Shown: positions 26,428 to 34,202 of the stretch, in pieces
How positions within the stretch are numbered: position 1 is the first letter of the stretch
How the letters are laid out: each line of letters opens with the position of its first letter
Assembly (NCBI GenBank): GCA_949425635.1
Contig: CASPWD010000002.1
Span: forward strand, 1 to 64,000
Reading direction: 5' to 3'
DNA length: 64,000 bases
Source: an uncultured Bacilli bacterium
GTDB lineage: Bacteria; Bacillota_I; Bacilli_A; RF39; UBA660
Made by a program: the position numbers and the translations under genes
Notes under the pieces: model-generated
What the model saw: only the letters and a program-made list of their open reading frames with translations
Told to the model about the DNA's origin: nothing
Database searches by the model: none

Positions 26428-27467
26428 AAAAAAGAAATGTAGCTATAATTTTTGGAGGATGCTCCAGCGAATACAGTGTCTCGCTAATGTCTGCTACCTC
26501 TGTGATTGAAAATATCAAAAAAGAGAAGTATAACGTAATCTTAGTTGGTATTACTAAAGAAGGAAATTTCAAATTGTATAAGGGTCCAATAGAAAATATT
26601 CCTAACGATACATGGAATCAATCTCAGTATACCGAAAAAGTAACCATATCATGTAATCGAGAAGATCATGGTTTAATTAAACTAGCTTCTCATGAAAAAG
26701 TCCACCTAGACATAGTCTTCCCCGTTCTTCATGGTCGCAACGGGGAAGATGGTCGTTTGCAAGGTCTTCTTGAACTAGCAAACATTCCGTATGTTGGATG
26801 CGAATCCTTATCATCGGCTCTTTGTATGGATAAATATAAAGCCCATGAACTAGTAAGAAATACCAACATTAAAGTTCCTGAATCTTTTATATTTACTCAT
26901 CAAGATTCTTTTGAAAAAATCAAAGAAAAAGTTCAAAATCTTAACTATCCCATCTTTGTAAAACCACTAACATCTGGTTCCTCTTACGGAATAACAAAAG
27001 TAGAAGAAGAAGTCCAGTTACAAGAAGCTGTCACATACGCTTATGAGTTTGATAGTACTATTATTATTGAAGAAGGAATCGATGGCTTCGAAGTTGGCTG
27101 TGCCATTTTAGGTAACGAAAATCCAATAATTGGAGAAGTAGATGAAATAGAACTCCAAGAAGGTTTCTTTGACTTTCAAGAAAAGTACAACTTAATTACA
27201 AGTAAAATCATTCTTCCAGCTCGCATACCTTTAAAAGAGCGTACAAGAATAAAAGAAACAGCTCTAAAAATTTATAAAACTTTAGGCTGCCAAGGTTTCG
27301 CTAGAGTCGATATGTTCTACACCAAAGATGCACAAATAATTTTTAACGAGGTCAATACCATTCCTGGGTTTACATCTCATAGTCGTTATCCAAGTATGCT
27401 AAAAGAAATAGGGTATACCTTCTCTGATATTATCGATAAACTAATTGAATTGGGGCAATCTAGATGA
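26424..27467 (+). CDS. vanG: D-alanine--D-serine ligase, VanG type
   Basis: 347 aa, ATP-grasp. N-terminal GGCSSEYSVS, ATP site (FVKPLTSGSSYGITKV), omega loop FFDFQEKYNLITSKIILPARI (Glu253-Lys254-Tyr255) and metal-binding FNEVNTIPGFTSHSRYP. The EKY-type omega loop with SKI-PARI agrees with the VanC/E/G D-Ala-D-Ser ligases rather than the VanA/B D-Ala-D-Lac type, and the neighbouring vanXY and serine racemase genes agree. The product replaces terminal D-Ala with D-Ser in wall precursors and weakens vancomycin binding. Specificity is inferred. Confidence 0.92.
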   Translation: MKKRNVAIIFGGCSSEYSVSLMSATSVIENIKKEKYNVILVGITKEGNFKLYKGPIENIPNDTWNQSQYTEKVTISCNREDHGLIKLASHEKVHLDIVFPVLHGRNGEDGRLQGLLELANIPYVGCESLSSALCMDKYKAHELVRNTNIKVPESFIFTHQDSFEKIKEKVQNLNYPIFVKPLTSGSSYGITKVEEEVQLQEAVTYAYEFDSTIIIEEGIDGFEVGCAILGNENPIIGEVDEIELQEGFFDFQEKYNLITSKIILPARIPLKERTRIKETALKIYKTLGCQGFARVDMFYTKDAQIIFNEVNTIPGFTSHSRYPSMLKEIGYTFSDIIDKLIELGQSR

Positions 27468-28195
27468 AAAGAATAACTTTAACAGAAAAAGACATGTACA
27501 AAGGAAATCTAATTCTTGTTAACCAATATCACTTAATACATGACCAAGAAATTCAAAATACCTTAGAACCCTTTAATCCTACATTCTCTAATATTCTTTT
27601 CAATAAAAGTGCGAATCGTTTTTTACAATTCATTTTAACTGAGATTTCTGCTCAAGACAAGATTGTTCCTGTAAGTGGCTATCGCAGTTTAGAGGAGCAA
27701 GAAGAGATTTTTAATACCTCATTACAAAACGATGGCTACGAATTTACCTCAAAGTATGTAGCGTTGCCTAATGCCAGCGAACACCAAACAGGTCTGGCTA
27801 TCGACTTAGGCCTAAACTTGCCAGAAATAGATTTTATTAGACCATCTTTTCCTCGTCAAGGTATCTGCAATCAATTCCGTCATATTGCTATAAAAAATGG
27901 TTTCATTGAAAGATACAAAAAAGACAAAGAAGCTATAACTAACATCAGTGCAGAAGAATGGCACTTTAGGTATGTTGGCCACCCTCATGCCAAGATTATG
28001 TCTTTAAAAAATTTCTGCTTAGAAGAATACATTGCATATCTAAAAAATTTTAAAGACACTCCTTTAAAATATGATAGATACGAAATTACTTATCTACCTT
28101 ATCAAGGCCAAGATCGAATACTAGAGGTAGATACTTTTATAGAAATATCTGGTAACAACATAGATGGATTTATCATAACAAGGACTTCTAAATGA
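27464..28195 (+). CDS. vanXY: D,D-peptidase / D,D-carboxypeptidase VanXY
   Basis: 243 aa, close to VanXY-G length. M15 zinc peptidase: SGYRSLEEQ near 71-79, the zinc motif SEHQTGLAID (105-114, His107 and Asp114), and EEWH (164-167) with the catalytic Glu and third zinc His. No signal peptide, so it is cytoplasmic, as in VanC/E/G systems. It removes D-Ala-D-Ala dipeptide and terminal D-Ala, so that only D-Ser-ended precursors remain. It overlaps both neighbours by four bases. Confidence 0.9.
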   Translation: MKRITLTEKDMYKGNLILVNQYHLIHDQEIQNTLEPFNPTFSNILFNKSANRFLQFILTEISAQDKIVPVSGYRSLEEQEEIFNTSLQNDGYEFTSKYVALPNASEHQTGLAIDLGLNLPEIDFIRPSFPRQGICNQFRHIAIKNGFIERYKKDKEAITNISAEEWHFRYVGHPHAKIMSLKNFCLEEYIAYLKNFKDTPLKYDRYEITYLPYQGQDRILEVDTFIEISGNNIDGFIITRTSK

Positions 28196-29187
28196 AAAAG
28201 TCCATCAATTTAGATCAAATACGTTTAATAGCTTCTTTTGCTATAGTAGCCATTCATGTATATCCGTTCGCATCTATAAATGAAACTTTAGATTTCACCC
28301 TAACCAGAATTCTTTTTCGTCTTGCACTTCCTATATTTTTAATGATTACTGGTTATTACTTAATACCATCTTGTATAACAGATAAAACAAAACTAAAGAA
28401 TTACACAAAAAAAATAATAAAGATATACCTAATAGCTATGATTATCTTCCTGCCTATAAACATCTACAGCAAAACTTTTTCTAATGTCTCCTTTTTAAAT
28501 AAAATAAAAGCCATCTTTCTAACGGGAACCATGTACCATTTATGGTATTTTCCAGCTCTTATCCTAGGTATTTGGATTACTTATTATCTAATTAAGTATA
28601 TAAAACATCCTAAATACGCTGTACTTATCTTATATACAATCGGTTTACTAGGAGACTCTTACTATGGCTTTATATCTAACATAAGTATTTTTAATCAATT
28701 ATATTTATGGATCTTTCAAATTTTTGATTACACAAGAAATGGCCTATTTTATGTTCCTATATTCCTTTACATAGGATATAGTATAAAAAAACAAAAACCA
28801 AAAAAACATAAACTAACTGTCTACTTCGCTATTTTTTTTATACTTCTTCTTTTAATTGAAGGTATAATATTATATGGTCTTAATATTCAAAGACATTCTA
28901 GTATGTATATTTTCTTAATACCTAGTGCTTACTATTTATTTGAATTAATACAGTCTTACCAAATCACTCAAAATAAGCAAATTAGAACTATGGGTACTTT
29001 AATATACATCTTACATCCTTTATTTATTATTTTTATTAATAAAATAACCAAAATAATAAATATAGATATTATCAAGCATTCGAGTATACAATACATCTTA
29101 GTACTTATAACAACAACATTTTTTTCATATATCATTTTAAAAATAAAGGAGCTTTATAATCATGCAAGAAAAGAAAAAAATAAATAA
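28192..29187 (+). CDS. vanT: VanT membrane domain (acyltransferase-3-like), separate gene
   Basis: 331 aa with about ten membrane spans. The N-terminus (SINLDQIRLIASFAIVAIHVYP) carries the conserved His of acyltransferase-3 proteins. In VanT-G and VanT-C this domain is fused ahead of the serine racemase and may help D-serine supply. Here it is its own gene, ending 26 bases inside the racemase gene in another frame. Split VanTm/VanTr genes are known from the VanL cluster. Starts by ATGA overlap with vanXY. Confidence 0.85.
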   Translation: MKKSINLDQIRLIASFAIVAIHVYPFASINETLDFTLTRILFRLALPIFLMITGYYLIPSCITDKTKLKNYTKKIIKIYLIAMIIFLPINIYSKTFSNVSFLNKIKAIFLTGTMYHLWYFPALILGIWITYYLIKYIKHPKYAVLILYTIGLLGDSYYGFISNISIFNQLYLWIFQIFDYTRNGLFYVPIFLYIGYSIKKQKPKKHKLTVYFAIFFILLLLIEGIILYGLNIQRHSSMYIFLIPSAYYLFELIQSYQITQNKQIRTMGTLIYILHPLFIIFINKITKIINIDIIKHSSIQYILVLITTTFFSYIILKIKELYNHARKEKNK

Positions 29188-30325
29188 GGAGTCATCCTCT
29201 ATTTTAACAAGTCGTGCTTGGATAGAAGTGAATCTAGCTAATTTAGAGCACAATGTAAATGAAATAAAAAAAGTAATTAACCCAGAAACGAAAATAATGG
29301 CTATTGTTAAAGCCAACGCTTATGGATGTGGCCTAGTCACTATAGCTAAAAAACTAAATGAAATAGGCGTAACTGATTTAGCCGTAGCATCTTTAGAAGA
29401 AGGGATTACCTTAAGACAAAATGGTATTCAAAGTAATATCTTAATATTAGGGTACACAGATATCAATAATATAAACTTAGTAGAAGAATATAATCTTATT
29501 CAAACTTTAGTGGATATCGAGTATGTTGAAAAAATTTCTAAGATATCTTCAATTAATAAGTTGAAAGCTTATATTAAAATTAATACAGGTATGAATAGAA
29601 TAGGTATAAAATCGGATGACATAGAATTTATCAAATCAATTTATGATATAAAAAATATGAAAGTCGAAGGCTTATTTACTCATTTCTGTGTAGCAGATAG
29701 TCTCAAAAAGGAAGACATCGCTTTTAGTGAATATCAAATAAACGAATTTAATAAAGTAGTAAATGCTTTACGTGAAGCTAATATTAATTTTGGTAAGATT
29801 CATATGCAAAATAGTTATGGTATCTTAAATTACAATTATCTTAATTGTGATTATGTAAGACCTGGGATTATAATGTATGGTGCATTAGTAGAAAAAGATA
29901 ATTATCCAAAAGTAAATCTAAATTTAAAACCAGTTTTGTCTTTAAAAGCTAGAGTAGGTAGTGTTAAAACAATAAATAAAGAAGAATCAGTAAGTTATGG
30001 ACGTACTTTCATAGCTGACAAACCTACTAAAATAGCTACACTATGTATTGGCTATGGTGACGGCTATCCAAGATCCATTTCCAATTCGGGAGCTCATGTT
30101 CTAATTAATGGTCATCTTGCGCCTATTGTTGGTCGTATTTGCATGGATCAATTAATGATTGATGTAACAGATATTCCTGATGTGAAACAAGGTGATATTG
30201 CAACCCTTATCGGTAATCAAGAAGAAATAAGTATTGAACAAGTATCTTTATACGCCAACACGATTACTAATGATTTACTATGTCGCCTAGGTCAAAGACT
30301 TGACTATATCTATATTGATGAATGA
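29162..30325 (+). CDS. vanT: VanT racemase domain (serine/alanine racemase), separate gene
   Basis: 387 aa. Alanine-racemase fold: PLP Lys50 in MAIVKANAYGCG, catalytic Tyr279 in VSYGRTF, then CIGYGDGYPR and VGRICMDQLMIDVTD. It should turn L-Ser into D-Ser for the VanG ligase, and might also racemise Ala. Start ATG 29162 has AAGGAG ten bases upstream, within the membrane-domain gene. The first 18 residues are a polar tail, not a membrane span. Last gene of the cluster. Confidence 0.88.
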   Translation: MQEKKKINKESSSILTSRAWIEVNLANLEHNVNEIKKVINPETKIMAIVKANAYGCGLVTIAKKLNEIGVTDLAVASLEEGITLRQNGIQSNILILGYTDINNINLVEEYNLIQTLVDIEYVEKISKISSINKLKAYIKINTGMNRIGIKSDDIEFIKSIYDIKNMKVEGLFTHFCVADSLKKEDIAFSEYQINEFNKVVNALREANINFGKIHMQNSYGILNYNYLNCDYVRPGIIMYGALVEKDNYPKVNLNLKPVLSLKARVGSVKTINKEESVSYGRTFIADKPTKIATLCIGYGDGYPRSISNSGAHVLINGHLAPIVGRICMDQLMIDVTDIPDVKQGDIATLIGNQEEISIEQVSLYANTITNDLLCRLGQRLDYIYIDE

Positions 30326-30388
30326 AATAATATTTTACGATATAAAAAAGAATATAAAAAATAAATAATTTATGTTATAATCAATTTG

Positions 30389-30473
30389 AGGAATAAATCA
30401 TAAAAAAATGATACATTGATTGAAGACAATGATTCCTTTTGTCGCTGAATAGCTAGCTATTCAGAGTTTTTAT
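30389..30473 (+). ncRNA. Small RNA with three-way junction and terminator (putative antitoxin RNA, locus A)
   Basis: An extended -10 (TGtTATAAT, box at 30376-30381) predicts a start near 30388. The RNA can fold with a closing stem AGGAAT (389-394)/ATTCCT (432-437), P1 ATCAT/ATGAT (397-401/408-412), P2 CATTG/CAATG (414-418/427-431), then a terminator stem CTGAATAG... (30445-30464) and five T (last three digits of 30xxx used). It runs toward the small peptide gene on the - strand, and the T run ends at that gene's stop. The same topology recurs at 56.1 kb with other sequences in the stems. Confidence 0.65.
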
Positions 30474-30628
30474 TAACTAAGTAATAAAAATATGATAATG
30501 CCAAGTTGAATAAATATTATCGTAAAATAACATTTTTCTCTCTTTGTCATAATATCAACCCCTTCTCCAAAACCCCCCTGAAGAATTTTGAAGATGAACA
30601 AGGAATGCAATGTACTAATCAATGTATC
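30410..30628. repeat. Inverted repeat enclosing the peptide gene (locus A)
   Basis: GATACATTGATT (30410-30421, inside P2 of the small RNA) and its exact complement (30617-30628). The second copy is the predicted first bases of the peptide mRNA. A read-through mRNA could close end to end. Weaker likeness extends through ATTCCTT in both arms. Confidence 0.65.
30473..30550 (-). CDS. Tiny hydrophobic peptide, type I toxin-like (locus A)
   Basis: 25 aa: basic head MTKREK, then about 18 hydrophobic residues (FTIIFIQLGIIIFLLLS). A strong ribosome site (GGAGAAGGGG, 30559-30568) lies 8 bases before the ATG and can pair with UUCUUC upstream (30580-30585). Promoter on the - strand: TTTACA (30659-30664), 17 bp, TATATT (30636-30641). 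It faces the small RNA at 30389-30473. Size, charge and layout match type I toxins; the sequence is not one I recognise. Confidence 0.6.
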   Translation of the reverse strand: MTKREKCYFTIIFIQLGIIIFLLLS

Positions 30629-30808
30629 AAGTCGTAATATACCAGTAAATTATTCCCCTGTAAATACTAAAATACAAGAAATTTAAACGAATTTCATTTT
30701 GGCTTTTATATTAGTTATAAAAGCTTTTTTTCTGCCTAAAATTCAAGGCAAAATCACAATTTGTTATTTTTAAAAATCATTCCAGCAAAGTAAAAATAAA
30801 TTATTATA

Positions 30809-30847
30809 TTGACAAATGTTATATAGTGTTATATATTATGTATAACA
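30809..30847 (+). promoter_or_regulatory. Promoter and operator of the first GntR-ABC operon
   Basis: Consensus TTGACA (30809-30814), 17 bp, TATATT (30832-30837). A perfect dyad TGTTATA-N7-TATAACA (30827-30847) covers the -10, and TGTTATATA also occurs once more 10 bp upstream. The GntR protein encoded next probably represses itself here. The gap 30660-30800 otherwise shows nothing. Confidence 0.7.
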
Positions 30848-30864
30848 GTTGAAGGAGGAACTCT

Positions 30865-31245
30865 ATGAAATTGATAATAAGTAACAGTAGCCCAGTTCCT
30901 ATATACGAACAAATAAAGAATGCCATAATATCTAACATTATGAATGGTGATCTAGTAGAGGGGGAAGCCCTTCCTTCTATTCGTAATTTAGCAGCTGACA
31001 TTAAGATAAGTATTATGACTATCAAAAAAGCATATGACGAACTAGAAACAGATGGTTACATATCGATTAGACAAGGAAAAGGAGCTTTCGTTGCCCCTAA
31101 AAATATGGAGCTAGCTAAAGAACAAGCTAGAAAAGATATTGAGAATCATCTAAACAAAATTATTGAGATAGCAAACAATTTTAATATTGATTCAAAAGAT
31201 ATCTTAGATTTATATGAATACTTAAGTGGGAGTGAAGAAGAATGA
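30865..31245 (+). CDS. GntR-family regulator, YtrA subfamily
   Basis: 126 aa. Winged helix-turn-helix (PIYEQIKNAIISNIMNGDLVEGEALPSIRNLA, about 11-45, then IMTIKKAYDELETDGYI) and a short helical C-terminus instead of an effector domain, as in YtrA. Such proteins usually repress the ABC transporter encoded beside them. A dyad sits over its promoter. It overlaps the ATPase gene by four bases. Confidence 0.9.
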   Translation: MKLIISNSSPVPIYEQIKNAIISNIMNGDLVEGEALPSIRNLAADIKISIMTIKKAYDELETDGYISIRQGKGAFVAPKNMELAKEQARKDIENHLNKIIEIANNFNIDSKDILDLYEYLSGSEEE

Positions 31246-32105
31246 AAAATGCTATAGAAATAAAAGATTTAACTAAGAAATATGATAATAAATTTGAATT
31301 AGGACCAATTAATTTAAACATACCATCAGGATTTATTATTGGTCTAATTGGTGAAAATGGAGCAGGTAAGACAACTTTAATAAAGTCCTTACTTAGCATC
31401 ATCAAACCTAATAGTGGAACTATAAATATTTGGGGGAAAGACATAAATAAATATGAATCAACTATTAAAGAAGATATCGGAGTAGTTCTAGATGGAATGT
31501 TCTTTCCAGAACTTCTAAATGCCAAAGATTTAAATCTTATAATGAAAGACATTTATAAAAATTGGGATTCAGAACTATATCTAAATTATTTAAGTGAATT
31601 TAAATTATCAAGTGATAAAAAGATAAAAGAACTTTCAAAAGGAATGCGTAAAAAACTAGAAATCGCCGTTGCTTTATCCCATAAACCAAAACTTCTTATT
31701 CTAGATGAACCAACTAGCGGTTTGGATCCTGTAGTTAGAAGTGAAGTTTTAGACATATTCTTAAAATTTATCGAAGATGAAGAACATACTATTCTTTTAT
31801 CGACTCATATTACAAGTGATTTAGAACATATCGCTGATGAAATAATATTTATTGATAAAGGATCTGTCTTACTACAAGAAACTCGTGATAATATTTTAGA
31901 CAATTATGGTATTTTAAAATGTGATATAGAGGACTTCGATAAAATATCTAAAGAAGACATTATCAGGTACAAAAAGCAAAAATACAATTATGAAATTCTT
32001 ACTTATAATAGAGATAAATTATCTAAAAAATATAAAGACTTCGTAATTGATAAAATCACACTTGAAGAACTAATGGTTTTAATGATTAAAGGGAGTGTTA
32101 AATAA
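31242..32105 (+). CDS. ABC transporter ATP-binding protein
   Basis: 287 aa. Walker A GENGAGKTT (about 39-47), signature LSKGMRKKLEIA, Walker B LLILDEPTSGLDP, and the H loop LLSTHIT. The C-terminal 75 residues are an accessory domain common in ABC-2 type exporters. Works with the next gene's permease; resembles the PmtA/YtrB type. Substrate unknown; peptide or antibiotic export is inference. Confidence 0.92.
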   Translation: MKNAIEIKDLTKKYDNKFELGPINLNIPSGFIIGLIGENGAGKTTLIKSLLSIIKPNSGTINIWGKDINKYESTIKEDIGVVLDGMFFPELLNAKDLNLIMKDIYKNWDSELYLNYLSEFKLSSDKKIKELSKGMRKKLEIAVALSHKPKLLILDEPTSGLDPVVRSEVLDIFLKFIEDEEHTILLSTHITSDLEHIADEIIFIDKGSVLLQETRDNILDNYGILKCDIEDFDKISKEDIIRYKKQKYNYEILTYNRDKLSKKYKDFVIDKITLEELMVLMIKGSVK

Positions 32106-32734
32106 TGTTAGGATTAATAAAAAAAGACCTTCTTATGGTCAGAAGTAACTTAAAAATAATCGTTTTAGTTTTACTTGTCTTTGCTTTGATGAGTATGAAC
32201 GGTGAAGGGGACTTATCTTTTGTTGCAGCTTTAATGAGTGTAATGATTTTCATATCAACATTTAGTTACGACGAATACAATAAATTTGATGCCTTTTCTC
32301 TTACTTTTCCAAATGGTCGAAAAAATCTTGTAAAAGCCAAATATCTAGCTAGTTTAATGTTGATACTATTATCAGTTCTATTGACTGTCTTATCCAATTT
32401 AGCAATTGGTTATTTCAAGAACTCTTTAGACCTAGAATACATTTTGGGGACAACAATAGGATGTATATTTGCTTGCATCTTAGTTCAGTCGCTAATATTT
32501 CCATTAATATTTAAATTTGGTATCGAAAAAGGTCGTATAGGTTTATTTGTTTTATCTATTGCTTTCTCCTGTATTATAACGATAATTGCTAAAACAAAAC
32601 CATTTACATTACCAGTAGCAGTTTTAAGCTTTCTTGAAGAAAATTTACTAGTAATTCTTATCATTTCTTCTATAGTTTTACTAATAGTATCTTATCTAAT
32701 TTCAAATAGAGTCTATAAAAATAAAGAGTTTTAA
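32105..32734 (+). CDS. ABC-2 type permease
   Basis: 209 aa, about six membrane spans. Begins MLGLIKKDLLMVRSN and has FSYDEYNKFDAFSLTFPNGRK after the second span, a hallmark of the ABC2_membrane_5 (PmtB-like) permeases. The start shares one base with the stop of the ATPase gene. Last gene of the operon; terminator follows. Confidence 0.88.
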   Translation: MLGLIKKDLLMVRSNLKIIVLVLLVFALMSMNGEGDLSFVAALMSVMIFISTFSYDEYNKFDAFSLTFPNGRKNLVKAKYLASLMLILLSVLLTVLSNLAIGYFKNSLDLEYILGTTIGCIFACILVQSLIFPLIFKFGIEKGRIGLFVLSIAFSCIITIIAKTKPFTLPVAVLSFLEENLLVILIISSIVLLIVSYLISNRVYKNKEF

Positions 32735-32744
32735 TTATTTTTAG

Positions 32745-32772
32745 GAATAACTTAATAATGGTTATTCTTTTT
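32745..32772 (+). terminator. Rho-independent terminator
   Basis: GAATAAC (32745-32751) pairs with GTTATTC (32761-32767), then T. Confidence 0.75.
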
Positions 32773-32812
32773 GTTTCTTATGATATACTACTTATAGAAA
32801 AGAAGGGCTCTT

Positions 32813-33301
32813 ATGATTGAATCCAATAAATTTAAAGAAATATATGACTTACTAAAAAAACTTAAATGTAAATATGAAACTCATTACCAAGGGGAAGACG
32901 GAGAATACGACTATCTAAAGGAAAATGACTTATGTATTACAGTAAAAAATCCTTATAGTAGTAATCCTCTATATATTGACTATGTAGATGAAGAAATAAC
33001 CTTATCTTTTTACAAATGGCATGCTCATTACTTTGACGATTCTATTCCTGATTATGTCTTACCTGACATCGAAGCTATATTAACAAATAAAAAATGTGTA
33101 ATAATTGTAAGTAGTACCAAACGTTGGCTATCTAGCAACATTTCTGATGAACCTCTTAACAAAAATTATGATTATCAGATAAATATAAAAAGTCTTCCCA
33201 AAGAATTTATTACAGAAATGGCGAGTTTTGGTGGCAATGTTGAATTATTTTATTGGAATCCAATACATAATATAAAATTCGAAATAGAAAAAAGTAAATA
33301 G
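32813..33301 (+). CDS. Protein of unknown function
   Basis: 162 aa, soluble, rich in aromatic and acidic residues, probably alpha/beta (LCITVKNPYSSNPLYIDYVDEEITLSFYKWHAHYF). No signal peptide or membrane span. GAAGGG lies before the ATG. It sits 17 bases before ogt and is probably co-transcribed with it. I do not recognise the family, though single-domain proteins of this sort recur in gut Firmicutes. Confidence 0.75.
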   Translation: MIESNKFKEIYDLLKKLKCKYETHYQGEDGEYDYLKENDLCITVKNPYSSNPLYIDYVDEEITLSFYKWHAHYFDDSIPDYVLPDIEAILTNKKCVIIVSSTKRWLSSNISDEPLNKNYDYQINIKSLPKEFITEMASFGGNVELFYWNPIHNIKFEIEKSK

Positions 33302-33318
33302 TAAAGGGATGACATAAA

Positions 33319-33861
33319 ATGATAAACACATCAATCTATAAATCACCATTAGGTAGTATTTTACTAGCTTCAAAAGATAACAAATTAATCGGTTTATGGT
33401 TTGAAAATCAAAAATATTATGCTTACTCCTTAAAAAGTAAAAATCTGAAAGAGGAAGAAGATGAAGTCCTAATCAAAACAAAATCTTGGCTAGACCATTA
33501 TTTTAACGGAGAACAACCAGATATGAACGAACTAGACTTAAAACTAGAAGGTACAGAATTTCAAATATTAGTTTGGAACATTTTAAAAGAAATTCCATAT
33601 GGCAAAGTAATTACTTATAAAGATATCGCCGATAAAATAGCAGAGTTAAAGAATTTAAAAAGTATGTCATCTCAAGCGGTTGGTACAGCCGTTGGTCATA
33701 ATCCAATTTCAATTATAATTCCCTGTCATAGAGTGGTAGGTACATCTGGTAACTTAACTGGCTACGCTGGTGGAATAGATAAAAAGATAAAACTACTAAA
33801 ACACGAGCAAGCTAATCTAACAGAACTTTACATAGAGCATAGAGGTGATTTAAATGTTTAA
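33319..33861 (+). CDS. ogt: Methylated-DNA--protein-cysteine S-methyltransferase
   Basis: 180 aa. Catalytic motif IPCHRVVG with the acceptor Cys136, preceded by the helix-turn-helix (VITYKDIADKIAE...SSQAVGTAVGHNPI) and followed by LTGYAGGIDKKIKLLKHE. It takes the methyl group from O6-methylguanine in a suicide reaction. AAAGGGATG precedes the ATG. The next gene encodes a second, shorter protein of the same domain. Confidence 0.93.
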   Translation: MINTSIYKSPLGSILLASKDNKLIGLWFENQKYYAYSLKSKNLKEEEDEVLIKTKSWLDHYFNGEQPDMNELDLKLEGTEFQILVWNILKEIPYGKVITYKDIADKIAELKNLKSMSSQAVGTAVGHNPISIIIPCHRVVGTSGNLTGYAGGIDKKIKLLKHEQANLTELYIEHRGDLNV

Positions 33862-34165
33862 AGTTCTAGACGAAAATCTAATATACCAAGTTCTATCAGT
33901 CGTAGATGAAGTGCCAATTGGTAAAGTTTCCACTTATGGTGCGATTGCCTATCTTATAGGTCGACCTAAAAATGCCCGTCTTGTTGGTAAAATTTTAAGT
34001 ATGTCAGAATATTTTGGAAATTATCCTTGCCACAGAGTAGTAGCATCTAACGGTCGTCTGGCTCCTAATTTTCCTTCTCAAAAAGAATTACTAGAACAAG
34101 AAGGAATAACTTTTAAAGATGACAATCACGTGAATATAAGAAAACATCTATGGCAAATAAAATAA
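33854..34165 (+). CDS. Short MGMT-domain protein (alkyltransferase or ATL-like)
   Basis: 103 aa containing only the DNA-binding MGMT domain: GKVSTYGAIAYLIGRPKNARLVGKIL and YPCHRVVASNG. It keeps Cys59 in PCHR, unlike ATL proteins with Trp there, so it may still transfer alkyl groups. It lacks the usual N-terminal domain and overlaps ogt by 8 bases. It may extend the damage range by flagging lesions; that is inference. Confidence 0.88.
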   Translation: MFKVLDENLIYQVLSVVDEVPIGKVSTYGAIAYLIGRPKNARLVGKILSMSEYFGNYPCHRVVASNGRLAPNFPSQKELLEQEGITFKDDNHVNIRKHLWQIK

Positions 34166-34202
34166 ATGATATAATAAAAGAAACTTATAAAGAGGTGATA
34201 AT

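Noticed and set aside
28192-29187. A stand-alone wall or lipid acyltransferase
   Set aside because: Its four-base overlap with vanXY and its place before the racemase fit the VanT membrane domain better.
30425-30475. Hairpin CTGAATAGCT/AGCTATTCAG as a simple terminator of the van operon
   Set aside because: It belongs to the small RNA with its own promoter, and a matching arrangement occurs at 56.2 kb. It may still stop van transcripts too.
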